Made by a program: the position numbers and the translations under genes. Under the pieces are notes generated by a model, which made no database searches, was not told the DNA's origin, and saw nothing but the letters and a program-made list of their open reading frames with translations. DNA of 26,268 nt from CAYRVX01 sp964642165 (GTDB lineage Bacteria; Planctomycetota; Phycisphaerae; SM23-33), in assembly GCA_964642165.1 (NCBI GenBank), contig CAZXOC010000072.1:1-26268 (forward strand), written 5' to 3'. Positions 1-9,700 of the stretch are shown here, piece by piece; the first letter of the stretch is position 1; every line of letters begins with the position of its first letter.

Positions 1-3000
1 AGCACCGCGAGCCCGCCCAGCCCCAGCAGGATCAGTGTGGCCGGCTCGGGCACCATCTCCAGGCTGCCGCCCATGCCCGGCCCGTTGTCGTGCCACAGCA
101 GGTCATAGTAGGGCGGCAGGACGGGGTCGTCGAAGTCGCCGGCCAGCGTGCCGGTCCACTCGATCAGCGTGTAGGACGACTCGCTGGGCGAGCCCGTGAC
201 GGCCAGGCCCACCACGTCCAGCTCGTCCAGGCCGATGGTGAGGTCGCCGGTGATGGTCAGCAGGTCGCAGTCGGCCCCGTCGACGTCGATGGCCAGCGCG
301 GAGCCGTCGACGAACGTGAGGGCATCGGTAGCGATCGTGCCGATGCCGTCGCCGGGAGCCAGCTCGCCGGCGATCTGGATGTTGCCGACCACCATGCCCT
401 CGCCGGTGAGGTCGTACAGGCGGGTCAGGGACTGCCCCTCGTCCAGGACGAAACCGTCGATGCCGTCGAAGTCGATCGTGGTCTGCTGGCTGGTGTTGTG
501 GGACGTCACGGCCAGGCCGGCGTAGATCGTGTCCGTCATGGCCACGTCCAGCACGCCCGTGCCGATCTGCGTCCAGTCGTCCTCCTCGGCATCCCTGTAG
601 TAGTAGTGGAACGTGTTGCCGTCGCCGTCGTAGGTCAGCCTGAGGAACACGGGTGTGCCGTGATCGATGTAGCCCTGGCTGTCGGGGGGATGGATCGTGC
701 CCGCGCCGTCGCTGACGCGAAGCTGCGGATTGATGCCGTTCCCGTACGACGCTGCGATCAGCGTCATGCCGTTGCGCGAGTTGGCCTCCAGCGAGGCGCG
801 GATCATCATGCCGGCCTTCCTCCAGCCGTTGTTCCCGCCGACGAACCCGTTGCCGCCGACGCGGGCGCTGATGTCCAGCGGCTGGTTCGCTTCGAACTCC
901 TGGTAGGCGAAGTAGCAGCCGTCGCTACCGCCCCAGATGTCGCCGCCGCTGGCGGTGATCGTGTACGTCGGGTCGTTCACCTTCTGGGCGGACATGCTGC
1001 CGCCCTCAGCGAAGTTGGTGTTCGTGTCGTTGCCGATGCTCGCCCCCTGGAACGTGGCGGGATCGGGAGACTCGACCGTCAGCTCGCTTCCCGCGCCGCC
1101 GAGGACGATCGTCGCCGCGCCGTCCCGCGTGATGTCGCCGCCCACCTCGAACGCGCCGGAGGTGGCCGTGTAGGTCGACTTGCCGAGCGTCATGACGCCG
1201 CTTTCCGGGATCGTCACGACCTCGGCGCTGCCCGCGGCGCCCGCGTGGAACGTCCCGCCGGTCACGGCCATATTCGTGGCGCTCACGCCGGCGGCCGGCG
1301 TCACGTCCGCCGTGCCGCCCACGCTCAGGTCGTCCACCGCCGCGCCGGCACCGAGCTGCACAATGCCCGCGTCGAAGCCCACACCTCCGCCGGTGATGGC
1401 GGCGGCCATGTTCAGCGTGTAGCCGTCCGTGGCGCGGAGCGTCAGCTTCTTGCCCGCCGGGATGCTCACGGCCGGGGTGTAGGTGATGATGCCCGCGTCG
1501 TTGGCGTCCGGCGTGGCCTTGCCGGCGGTGATCGTGGAGCTTTCCGTGATGGTGACGGGCTTGTTGTACGTCTGGATCGGCGCGCCGCCGGGGGCGGAGA
1601 GCTTCAGCTCGCCGCCGGCGAGGTCCACGCCGGCCGCGCCCAGCAGGTCCGGCTTGGCGAGGGCAAGCGTGCCCTCCTGCGCGACGAACTTCGACGTGCC
1701 GGCGCCGAGATGGGAGACCGGCTGGGACAGCAGGAGGCTGCCCGTGCCGGCCTTGGTGATCGTCGCGTCGCCGCCGCCGAAGTCGATGCCGTCGACGCGG
1801 CCGATGTCGGCCGACGTGTTGCTGTCGATGGTCACGGCCGACGAGCCGCTCAGCGTGGTCTTGCTGAAGCTGACGCCGGGACCCTCCAGCGTGAGCGTCC
1901 GGTCGTCGCCAGCGATCGTCAAGTCGCCGAGCCGAACGGGCCACGACTCGCCGCTCATGATGCCCGAGTCGTCGTTGAGGGTGACAGGCAGGCCCTCGAG
2001 GCTCGGCTGGAGGAGCGTGCCCGCGAGCAGGCCGTTGATCTCGGTGGCGTCCATCGCCCGCTCGTAGTAGTACAGCTCGTCCATCAGGCCGGAGTAGCGG
2101 CCGCCGGCCATCGGGCCGCCGGCATTGAGATAGCCGATCCCCGGATCATCCGAATGCGCGGCGATCGTTGTGGAGTCGAACGTGTTGGAGTCCACGACGG
2201 CGCCGTCAACGTAGAGCTCGAACAGGCCGGGGTCTCGGCCGAACACCACGGCCACGTGGTGCCAGCCCGGCGTCAGGCCGTTCGGGTCGGGGCTGCTGAG
2301 GGTGAGCGTCGGCCCGCCACTTCGCACCGCCGTCGTGAGCACGCCGCCCTCGAGGCTGAGGGCAAGCCCGTTGGTCGAGCCGCCCTCGTCCACCAGCGTC
2401 TGGGCGCCGGTGTTGGCGTCCTGCTGGATCCACATCGCCATGGTGACTTCGTCGAGGTCGTCCTCCATGAAGCCCCAGTTGTTGGGCCTCAGGCCGTTCT
2501 CGTTGGCGTCGAAGGACACGGCCCCNNNNNNNNNNNNNNNNNNNNNNNNNNNNNNNNNNNNNNNNNNNNNNNNNNNNNNNNNNNNNNNNNNNNNNNNNNN
2601 NNNNNNNNNNNNNNNNNNNNNNNNNGAGCCGGACAGCGCGAGCGACTCGGTGATCGTCACGGCGTTGCCCTGTCGGGCCAGCGCGCCGCCGGCCATGTCG
2701 AGGCTCACCGCCACCAGCGTGTTGTCGATCGTGAGGGTGTTGGCGGCGAGCGTGACCGCCGCCGTCGTCGTGTCCAGCGTGCCGCCGGTCATGTTCAGGT
2801 CGGAGTGGACGATCATCTGGCTGTCGACCTGAATGGCTCCGCCGGAGATCGTGTTCGTCCCGGCCGTGTTCAGGACGCCGACCGTCAGGCCTCCGGCCAC
2901 GTCGACCGCGCCGGCGGGGCCGACGAGCAGGGCGCCCGCGTTGAGCTGTCCATCGATGTCGAGCATACCGCCCTCGACGTTCGCAAGGACGGCCTCCAGC

Positions 3001-4589
3001 GTCCAGCCGGTCTGCACCTCGACCTCGCCGCCGGTAATCGTCAGTCTCGCCGCGGCCGGGGGGTCGCTCTGGACCTGCACCGTGCCGCTGCCGACGGTGT
3101 GGAACTCCCCGCCGGCGGGCGTGGCACCGCCCCAGTGGTCGGACATCCAGGCGTTCGGATCGGCGCCGTCCCAGACAAGCTGCGCCGCGAACATGGACGT
3201 AAGGCTGACGCCTTGGACACCCTTGGAGTCCGCGCCGATGGTCCCGCCGGCCGCAAGGCGGCTGGCGACCAGCTCGACGTAGTCCCCGGCGTCCATCGCG
3301 TCGATCAGACCAGCCCAATTGCCGATCGCGCGGATCTTGGTGCCGTCGTCGCGATCGTACATGGTGGTCTGTCCATACTCGAAGATGGTCGCGTCGTCCC
3401 CGTTCTCGCGCCACTGCAGGTAGGGCATGGCCCTGTCGGAGCTGCCGCCGTCCTGGTCAAAGGTCGCGGTGAGGAAGAGGTAGTCGTCTGCTGCAACGGC
3501 CCCGATCTCGCTGTCGTTGTGCGTGAAGCCCAGGGCGTCCAGCTCATCCTCGGTATCCCATCCCAAGGCCGTCAGCGAGGCCGGGTTGATGTCGTCGCTG
3601 CCGGAATCACTCAGGCGGATGAAGTCCGCACCGTCCGGGAGCTTCACGATCGTCACGCCCGTCCTGCCCGCCAGGAGCTGTGGACTGGCGCCGCTCTCCC
3701 TCCCGGCTTCCACGTTCAGGATCTGGTTGTCCGCCGTCGTCTCGATGATCATCCCGAGCGCGGTGGCTCCGTCCTCACAGGACTGACTGCTGCCTCCCCT
3801 CAGGTAGACGCTTGTCGCCGAGCCTTCCACGTCCGCGTCATCCAGCGTCAGCTTCTGCAGGAAGTTCGACCGGGCGTTGTCGCTCTGCTGGAAGTAGGTG
3901 TTGGCCAGCACCAGATAGTGGCCGGCCGTTGTCAACGTGATGTCCGCGCTGCCGCCCGTATGCGCGAACGAACTGCCGACCAGCTCATCCTGACTGTCGT
4001 AGGTCACGTCGACGAAGCTACCGTTCGAGGTCGGTCCGGCTTGGTCGACTGTTTTCGAGAGGCGCAGGTAGTCCCAGGAATCGTCGAGCTTGAGCAGTTG
4101 GATTCCCGACGCGGCCGGTTCTCTCTGGACGGGGCCGTCGCCGTTGTCGTCCGTGCGGAACGATCGCAGCAGGAGGGGATCGCCCGCGGCGGCGTTGATG
4201 ATCCCGCCGCCGGTGGTGATGCACTCGTCGGCGCCGCTGGACCTGCGGATGAAGCCCTGGGACCAGCCGATGGGCTGGTTGGCGTCGGCCAGCACGAGCT
4301 GCGACTGCACCTCCGAGCGGTTGCCCCCCCCGGTCGAGTCGAACCGGGAGTTGTACATCACCAGGTAATGGCCGCCGTCCACCAGCGTGATCGCGCCGTT
4401 GGCATCCAGCGAGTACCCGGCGGTGCTCCGCACCGTGGTGTCCCAGTCATGGATGAAGTCGGCCGTGGTGATCGCGTCCGTACCGCCGGCCTCGGTGAAG
4501 ATCGCGATGTCGCCGCTGTCGGCCTGCGCCGCCGAGGCCAAAGCCAGCACCAGACTGCCCGCCACCAGAAGTGCTACGTGGTTCCTCAT
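1..4589 (-). CDS. Giant secreted PEP-CTERM protein with LamG domain (C-terminus cut by window edge)
   Basis: The reading frame is open from an ATG at 4589 to the left edge, about 1,529 codons including an unsequenced gap. Residues 1-22 form a signal peptide (MRNH, hydrophobic core, Ala-Gln-Ala end). Residues about 35-465 hold three related modules of about 145 residues, each with a 'GHYLVxxNxxF'-type strand. After the gap, residues about 690-850 form a LamG/concanavalin-like domain ending in DELYYYERAMDATEI. Next come beta-helix-like repeats with the pattern TKAGTGSLLLSQ, and at about 1210-1380 a DUF1349-like lectin fold (WRKAGMMIR, GLAVTSHN). The last visible residues are VPEPATLILLGLGGLAV, the PEP-CTERM signal recognised by exosortase. 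The basic tail lies outside the window. The start is preceded by GGAGCGG. The protein is inferred to be a surface or matrix polysaccharide-binding protein; its ligand is unknown. Confidence 0.88.
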   Translation of the reverse strand, partial: MRNHVALLVAGSLVLALASAAQADSGDIAIFTEAGGTDAITTADFIHDWDTTVRSTAGYSLDANGAITLVDGGHYLVMYNSRFDSTGGGNRSEVQSQLVLADANQPIGWSQGFIRRSSGADECITTGGGIINAAAGDPLLLRSFRTDDNGDGPVQREPAASGIQLLKLDDSWDYLRLSKTVDQAGPTSNGSFVDVTYDSQDELVGSSFAHTGGSADITLTTAGHYLVLANTYFQQSDNARSNFLQKLTLDDADVEGSATSVYLRGGSSQSCEDGATALGMIIETTADNQILNVEAGRESGASPQLLAGRTGVTIVKLPDGADFIRLSDSGSDDINPASLTALGWDTEDELDALGFTHNDSEIGAVAADDYLFLTATFDQDGGSSDRAMPYLQWRENGDDATIFEYGQTTMYDRDDGTKIRAIGNWAGLIDAMDAGDYVELVASRLAAGGTIGADSKGVQGVSLTSMFAAQLVWDGADPNAWMSDHWGGATPAGGEFHTVGSGTVQVQSDPPAAARLTITGGEVEVQTGWTLEAVLANVEGGMLDIDGQLNAGALLVGPAGAVDVAGGLTVGVLNTAGTNTISGGAIQVDSQMIVHSDLNMTGGTLDTTTAAVTLAANTLTIDNTLVAVSLDMAGGALARQGNAVTITESLALSGXXXXXXXXXXXXXXXXXXXXXXXXXXXXXXXXXXGAVSFDANENGLRPNNWGFMEDDLDEVTMAMWIQQDANTGAQTLVDEGGSTNGLALSLEGGVLTTAVRSGGPTLTLSSPDPNGLTPGWHHVAVVFGRDPGLFELYVDGAVVDSNTFDSTTIAAHSDDPGIGYLNAGGPMAGGRYSGLMDELYYYERAMDATEINGLLAGTLLQPSLEGLPVTLNDDSGIMSGESWPVRLGDLTIAGDDRTLTLEGPGVSFSKTTLSGSSAVTIDSNTSADIGRVDGIDFGGGDATITKAGTGSLLLSQPVSHLGAGTSKFVAQEGTLALAKPDLLGAAGVDLAGGELKLSAPGGAPIQTYNKPVTITESSTITAGKATPDANDAGIITYTPAVSIPAGKKLTLRATDGYTLNMAAAITGGGVGFDAGIVQLGAGAAVDDLSVGGTADVTPAAGVSATNMAVTGGTFHAGAAGSAEVVTIPESGVMTLGKSTYTATSGAFEVGGDITRDGAATIVLGGAGSELTVESPDPATFQGASIGNDTNTNFAEGGSMSAQKVNDPTYTITASGGDIWGGSDGCYFAYQEFEANQPLDISARVGGNGFVGGNNGWRKAGMMIRASLEANSRNGMTLIAASYGNGINPQLRVSDGAGTIHPPDSQGYIDHGTPVFLRLTYDGDGNTFHYYYRDAEEDDWTQIGTGVLDVAMTDTIYAGLAVTSHNTSQQTTIDFDGIDGFVLDEGQSLTRLYDLTGEGMVVGNIQIAGELAPGDGIGTIATDALTFVDGSALAIDVDGADCDLLTITGDLTIGLDELDVVGLAVTGSPSESSYTLIEWTGTLAGDFDDPVLPPYYDLLWHDNGPGMGGSLEMVPEPATLILLGLGGLAV
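2526..2625. other. Assembly gap (100 N) inside the first PEP-CTERM gene
   Basis: Exactly 100 N, a conventional placeholder for an unknown distance. The reading frame happens to be the same on both sides of the placeholder. The gap separates a beta-helix-like region from the first visible strand of the LamG domain (GAVSFDANENG), so the beginning of that domain is probably missing. Confidence 0.97.
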
Positions 4590-4644
4590 CGTTCCGCTCC
4601 GTTCAAGAAGTTGACTGACGATTTGTCCGCTCCAGTTCGCCCGC

Positions 4645-4661
4645 CCCCGGCTGATCCGGGG
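4645..4661 (-). promoter_or_regulatory. GC-rich stem-loop in the PEP-CTERM leader
   Basis: CCCCGG and CCGGGG form a perfect 6-bp stem around a 5-base loop, about 55 bases upstream of the PEP-CTERM start codon. It could be a 5'-UTR structure. No regulatory role is shown. Confidence 0.35.
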
Positions 4662-4719
4662 CGCGGTGTCACAAGCGTAGTCCTCGCGCGGCCGGCGAAC
4701 GGCCCGAGCCGCTTTGCGG

Positions 4720-4741
4720 GTTGTCGTCCCATAGGGACAAC
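4720..4741. repeat. GTCCC-ATA-GGGAC palindrome (REP-like)
   Basis: A GTCCC/GGGAC stem with a 3-base loop (4726-4738), extended by GTTG/CAAC arms with a small bulge. The same core with other loops occurs three times in the right-hand non-coding region (26116, 26184, 26216), which suggests a dispersed palindromic family rather than a gene-specific operator. Confidence 0.5.
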
Positions 4742-4887
4742 GTCGGAAGAGACCGCGTTCCTCCACTCGAAACGACCTGAGTAGAAATGCACTGGACAGC
4801 AGGTCGACATGCGGCCTCCTCGCAACTCCTGCTGCACTCCATCCATAGTCTACCACGGACGCCAAATAACGCAAGGGGAAATGTGGG

Positions 4888-4906
4888 CGCGATTTAGGGC
4901 TTCGCG
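4888..4906 (-). terminator. Weak stem-loop after the sulfatase gene
   Basis: CGCGA and TCGCG pair around a 9-base loop starting a few bases after the sulfatase stop codon at 4914. The stem is only 5 bp and there is no strong T run, so this is a tentative terminator. Confidence 0.25.
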
Positions 4907-4913
4907 ACGGGCC

Positions 4914-6398
4914 TCACGGGGACGGGTCGAAGGGCTCGGACATCCTCCTGCGGAAGTACTCGACGCCCTCCTCGACGTGCCCGTCGCCGCGGTCCGGGAC
5001 GTTGTCGCCGGCGACGATAAGGGCGCTGTCGTCCAGGTGGATGCGGTACGGCTCGTCAAGGAGAGCCCAGCGGAGCAGCGCCTCGGTCAGCTCGGCGATC
5101 TCCCCCCGGCGGGCGGGTTCGCGGTACAGGTTCCTCGTCTCCAGCGGGTCGGCCTGGAGGTCGAGGAACTGGCTGTGGGCGTCGTCGCGGCACAGCAGGA
5201 GCTTCCGCGTGCGCGTCCGCGCCATAACCTGTTGCCCCGCCCCGCCTTCGGCGAAGATCACGTCGCGCCCGCGGCGGCCCCGCTCGGACGCCAGGTCCAG
5301 GCCGGTCATGGCGCCCGGCACGTCGCAGCCGGCCTGGCGGAGCAGCGTGGGGGCCACGTCGACGTTGCTGACCATCGCGTCGGAGACCTCGCCGCGGCGG
5401 TGCCCGTCGGGGAACTTGACGATCAACGGCACGCGCACCAGCGGGTCGTACATGTAGTTGCCCTTCAGGATCAGGTGGTGGAAGCCCATGTAATCGCCGT
5501 GGTCGGACGTGTAGACGATGAGGGTGTTGTCGTAGAGCCCGCGGGCCCGGAGGCAGTCGACCATTCGCCCGACGTGGTGGTCGATCTGCGAGATCGTCGC
5601 GTAGTACAGGGCCATCACGCGGCGGAGCTGCGGGGCGGTCATCTCCTCGCAGGGGAAGTAGCCCCGGCCCAAGGCCAGGTCGCGCGGCAGGGGCTCGTCG
5701 GTCCAGCCGGGCAGGACGCTCAGCGCGCCCGGCTCGTACATGCGGTCCCAGGGCGCCGGCGGGTCGAAGGGATGGTGCGGCTTGACGAAGCCGACCATCA
5801 GCAGGCTGCCGCCCCGGCCCCACCGCTCGAGCGTCTCGACGGCCCGGTCGGCGATCCACGTGGTGGAGTGGTGGGCCTCGTCGAGGTCGCTCCGCAGCGC
5901 CCCGAAGGCCTGCCAGTACGCCTGCGGCGCCTGCCGGCGGTACTCGCGGACCTGGTCGGTCAGGTCGAGGCGGTCGCAGAGGCCCTCGCTGCGCAGCCAG
6001 CGGTGGTAGTCGTCGTCGTAGCGCCCGGGGCCGTCCTGTTCGGCGAGGGCCATCTCCTCGAAGCCCACGTCGAGGTAGGTGGGCGTGAAGTGCATCTTGC
6101 CGACGGCCTTCGTGCGGTAGCCGGCATCCTTCAGCACGCGGGGGAAGGTCGCCAGCCCGGCAGGCAGCGTGCTGTGGTTCGTGCCGCCCAGGTGCTGGCG
6201 GACGTACAGCCCGGTCAGCAGCGAATAGCGCGAGGGCGTGCAGACGGGGAAGGGGCAGAAGGACTCGGCCCAGCGCACGCCGTCGGCGGCGAGGGCGTCG
6301 ATGTTGGGCGTGCGGACGTCGCCGTGGCCGTAGGCGCCCAGGCAGTCCCATCGGTGCTGGTCGGCGTGCACGAGGAGGATGTTCGGTCGGTCGCTCAT
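4914..6398 (-). CDS. Type I sulfatase (arylsulfatase/alkaline phosphatase superfamily)
   Basis: 494 residues. It hydrolyses sulfate esters using a formylglycine made from a cysteine. The N-terminus MSDRPNILLVHADQHR carries the metal-binding Asp-Gln pair (D12, Q13). The sulfatase signature is complete: CTPSR at 53-57, followed by YSLLTG. C53 is therefore the residue to be oxidised by a formylglycine-generating enzyme or an anaerobic sulfatase-maturating enzyme; neither is in the window. A second metal motif, TSDHGDYMG, lies near residue 303. No signal peptide follows the chosen start, so the enzyme looks cytoplasmic unless translation begins further upstream. The ATG at 6398 fits the family N-terminus and lies 10 bases after a -10-like box, with no Shine-Dalgarno sequence. 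The substrate (sulfated polysaccharide, aryl or choline sulfate) cannot be fixed from sequence. It is divergent from a PEP-CTERM gene, in keeping with polysaccharide work. Confidence 0.92.
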   Translation of the reverse strand: MSDRPNILLVHADQHRWDCLGAYGHGDVRTPNIDALAADGVRWAESFCPFPVCTPSRYSLLTGLYVRQHLGGTNHSTLPAGLATFPRVLKDAGYRTKAVGKMHFTPTYLDVGFEEMALAEQDGPGRYDDDYHRWLRSEGLCDRLDLTDQVREYRRQAPQAYWQAFGALRSDLDEAHHSTTWIADRAVETLERWGRGGSLLMVGFVKPHHPFDPPAPWDRMYEPGALSVLPGWTDEPLPRDLALGRGYFPCEEMTAPQLRRVMALYYATISQIDHHVGRMVDCLRARGLYDNTLIVYTSDHGDYMGFHHLILKGNYMYDPLVRVPLIVKFPDGHRRGEVSDAMVSNVDVAPTLLRQAGCDVPGAMTGLDLASERGRRGRDVIFAEGGAGQQVMARTRTRKLLLCRDDAHSQFLDLQADPLETRNLYREPARRGEIAELTEALLRWALLDEPYRIHLDDSALIVAGDNVPDRGDGHVEEGVEYFRRRMSEPFDPSP

Positions 6399-6408
6399 GG
6401 TGCGGTCG

Positions 6409-6436
6409 ATTATGCAGGTTCGCGCGGCGTTGTCCA
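6409..6436 (-). promoter_or_regulatory. Candidate sulfatase promoter, almost leaderless
   Basis: On the minus strand, TGGACA (6436-6431) is followed after 16 bases by CATAAT (6414-6409); each matches the sigma70 consensus at 5 of 6 positions. The ATG at 6398 is only 10 bases beyond the -10 box, so the transcript would have about 3-5 bases before the start codon. Confidence 0.5.
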
Positions 6437-6497
6437 CGGACGAGCGCCTTGGGGCGGCCGCCGCGCCGCAAGCCGGGAAGGGCGGCGAAGGTAGCGC

Positions 6498-6526
6498 TTC
6501 CAAGAATCGGCGATTTGTGGTAGAAG
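6498..6526 (+). promoter_or_regulatory. Weak promoter candidate for the repeat PEP-CTERM gene
   Basis: TTCCAA, a 17-base spacer and TAGAAG. The -35 is poor, but the -10 resembles the TAGAAT boxes of two other genes in this window. It would give a leader of about 170 bases. Confidence 0.28.
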
Positions 6527-6700
6527 ATAGGGGCAGCCGCGCTTCCTGAAAGGCAGGATGGGCAGGACGGAAGCGGGACGGCTCGCTTTGGAAGCTCGTG
6601 GACCCGGAGGCTCGGTCTGCCTGGTGTGTTGGGTCCGGCAGCGATTGGCGAACGGACGGTCCTTTCGCGCCGACAGGCCCCAGGCAAGGAGGAACATGGC

Positions 6701-9700
6701 ATGATCGTTCTGGCTTCAGGCATCGGCGCGGGGCGCGCACGGCTCGGGTGGACCCCCTGTCGAGGGCGGCGGCGAGCTTGGCACAGCGCCCTGGCCACGA
6801 TGCTGCTGCTACTGGCCGCGGCGCTGCCCGCCGCGGGACAGGCCATCGACGCCACCTGGACCGGCGCCGCCGGCAACAACCGCTACGAAGAGCCCAACAA
6901 CTGGGACATCGAGGCCGTGCCGGTCAACGACGGCAACGACGTCTACCACGTGATCCTCCCCGGCGGCGTGACGGTGGAGTTCGACGTGGACGGCCCACAG
7001 GTCGTCACGGACCTGGAGCTGGGGTCCGCCAGCACGCTGAACGTCAAGCCGGGCAAGAGCCTGACGATCCTGGACGACGCACGGATCTACGGCACGATCA
7101 CGAGCGTCGGCGGTGTGCTCGAGGCCGGGGCGCTCGACGCCGAGTTCCGCGGCAACAAGGCGCAGATCACCGCCAGCGGCGGGGCGCAGATCCACGTGGC
7201 GTCGTCCACGTATTCCTCCACAGGCCTGAACACCAGTTGGTACACTTACACGCTGTTCTCCGCCGCCGGCACGGACGGCAACGGTGCTCCTACGCTCATC
7301 GACCTCTCGTCGATCACGCACCTCAACGCGGCGTTCAATGACGGCCGCAACGACCACGCCACCGCCCAGCAGATCCAGGCCACCGGCGGCGGGCGGATCG
7401 ACCTGTCGGGCCTCCAGACGATCGCCGGCGCGGCGCACTCCAGCGACCGCCTGCGGATCTACATGAACACGCAGGGCGACGTCGACCTGTCGGGCCTCCA
7501 GCGGATCCAGTCGGGCTACACGGACCTCTACGTCTCGATCCCCACGCTGGACCTGCCGGAGCTGCTGAGCCTCTCCGGCACAGTGCTGGACCTCAACACG
7601 GGCTGCCAGGCGTCCTTCCCCAAGGCCGAGTGGTTCTCCAACACCACCGTCGACCTGGAAGCCGGCACGACGTCGCTGGCCGCGCCGTCGCTGGTCAGCC
7701 ACAACGGCGGGTCCGTCACCGTCCGCGAGGGCACGACCATCGACGCCCCGTCGCTGGAGACGATGAACGGCGTGACGCTGGTCGTCGAGGACGGCGGTGA
7801 GTTCCTCGCGCCCAACATGGCGACGTTCACCGGCGGCGTCTTCAACCGCCGCGCCGGGCAGATGCTGGACATGCCGGCGTGGGCGAACGTCGACCACTCC
7901 CAGCTCCGCGTCTACGACGGCCAGACGCTGTCCGTCTCGGCCGGGACGTATAACACCACCGACCTGAGGNNNNNNNNNNNNNNNNNNNNNNNNNNNNNNN
8001 NNNNNNNNNNNNNNNNNNNNNNNNNNNNNNNNNNNNNNNNNNNNNNNNNNNNNNNNNNNNNNNNNNNNNGGCACGGACGGCAACTCGGCGCCCTCGCGGC
8101 TCGACGTCTCCGGCATCACCGGCCTCAACGCGACATTCAACGACGGGCGCAACGATCACAACACGTACCAGAACATCGAGGCGACGGAGGGAGGACACAT
8201 CGACCTCTCCGGCCTGCAGACGCTCTCCGGCGCCGCCCACTCGACGGACCGCCTGCGGATCTACATCAACACGGGCGGCAGCATCGACTTCTCGGACCTC
8301 CGGCGGGTCCTGTCGGGCTACACGGACTTCTACGTCTCGGCGGCGGCGTTCGAGCTGCCGGAGCTTCGCTCGACGTCCAACGTGCTGTTCGACCTGAACA
8401 CGAACTGCCAGGCCACCTTCGCCAAGGCGGAGACGTTCTCCGGGACGAGCGTCGACCTGGAGGCGGGCACGACGTCGCTGTCGGTGCCGTCGCTGGTCAG
8501 CCACAACGGCGTCGCGGTCACCATCCGCGAGGGCACGACGCTCGACGCCCCGTCGCTGGAGACGATGAACGGCGTGACGCTGACCGTCGACGCCGGCGGG
8601 ACGTTCCTCGCCCCGAACATGGCGACCTTCACCGGCGGCATCTTCGCGCGGCGCGCGGGGCAGGTGCTGGACATGCCGCCGCTGCTGAACATCGACAACT
8701 CGCGCCTGAGCGTCCGCGACGGCGAGACGCTCTCCGTCGCCGCCGGGAGCTACGCCTCCACCGGCCTGACCAGCGCGGGGGCCACGTACACGCTCCTGTT
8801 GGCCTCCGGGACGGACGGCAACACCTCGCGGTCGCACCTGGACGCCGCCAACATCCGGGAGATCAACGCGGGCTTTCACGACTACCGCAACGACCACACC
8901 ACGCGCCACATCATCGAGGCGAGCGTCGACGGCATGCTGGACCTCTCGGGCCTGGAGAGCATCATCGGCCCGGGCCACTCCACCGACAGCCTCATCCTGC
9001 GGGCGAACACGGGCGGCACGCTGGACGTCTCCTCCCTGCGGAGCATTCGCAGCGCGAGCAGCGGGCGGACGCGCCTGGAGATCGGCCAGGCCGGCAAGCT
9101 CCTCCTCGGCGACCTCGTGCGGACCGAGCGGGCGGACTTCGCGCTGACGGATGCGACCAGCACGCTCGCCGCCGGCGACTTCCACCTGTCGTCAAGCGGG
9201 ACGGTCTCGGTGGCGCCCATGGCCACGATGGAGCTGACGGGAAGCTGGCTCTTCTCCGGCACGAGCGAGGGCAGCGTCGACCTGGACGAGTCGATCCTGC
9301 ACATGAAGGGCGACGGCCTGCAGTTCCTCGAGGTCGGCGGGCTGGACCTCGACGCCAACGGCAGCAGCTCGGGCAACTTCGGCATCGGGCAGCTCATCGT
9401 CGGCCAGGAGGACGTGCCCACGACCGTCCAGTTGGTGGACCTGCTGGACAACGGCAACCGCACGGGCGAGACGCGCGAGGCCCTGTACCTCTACGGCCTG
9501 CCGGGCGAGGACGGGCTGATCCTTCACCCGGGCTCGACGCTGGTGCTGGAGCACCTGAACTGCTACGCCTACCTGGACAGCAACTGGGTGCACCTCAACG
9601 CCCTGTTCGAGGGGGCCGTCACGGATCTGCCCTTCGGCGACGGCGTGCTGGTGGTGCCCGAGCCGGCCACGCTCGCGCTGCTGCTGGCCGGGGGCCTGCT

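Larger units (their letters stand above)
4590..4913. other. Intergenic leader/promoter region of the giant PEP-CTERM gene
   Basis: These 324 bases lie between the 3' end of the sulfatase gene and the start of the PEP-CTERM gene, both on the minus strand. I see no gene here. The region holds two clear stem-loops (4645-4661 and 4720-4741) and a weak one just after the sulfatase stop (4888-4906). I could not assign a convincing -35/-10 pair for the PEP-CTERM gene. Confidence 0.6.
6399..6700. other. Divergent promoter region, sulfatase / repeat PEP-CTERM gene
   Basis: These 302 bases hold no gene I can support. They contain a good minus-strand promoter candidate for the sulfatase (6409-6436), a weaker plus-strand candidate for the PEP-CTERM gene (6498-6526), and the AAGGAGG ribosome-binding site of the latter just before 6701. 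Confidence 0.6.

Noticed and set aside
90..4784. A 1,564-residue open frame on the plus strand
   Set aside because: It is the exact antisense of the PEP-CTERM gene in the same codon register. It is low-complexity, rich in Arg/Val/Gly/Asp, and has no domain or ribosome-binding site. Long antisense frames are expected at this GC content.
6626..6700. Upstream extension of the repeat PEP-CTERM protein (start at 6626)
   Set aside because: The extra residues do not look like a signal peptide, and the strong AGGAGG site places the start at 6701.
6399..6740. N-terminal extension of the sulfatase
   Set aside because: The extension has no family similarity and no signal-peptide character. The MSDRPNILLV start matches sulfatases.
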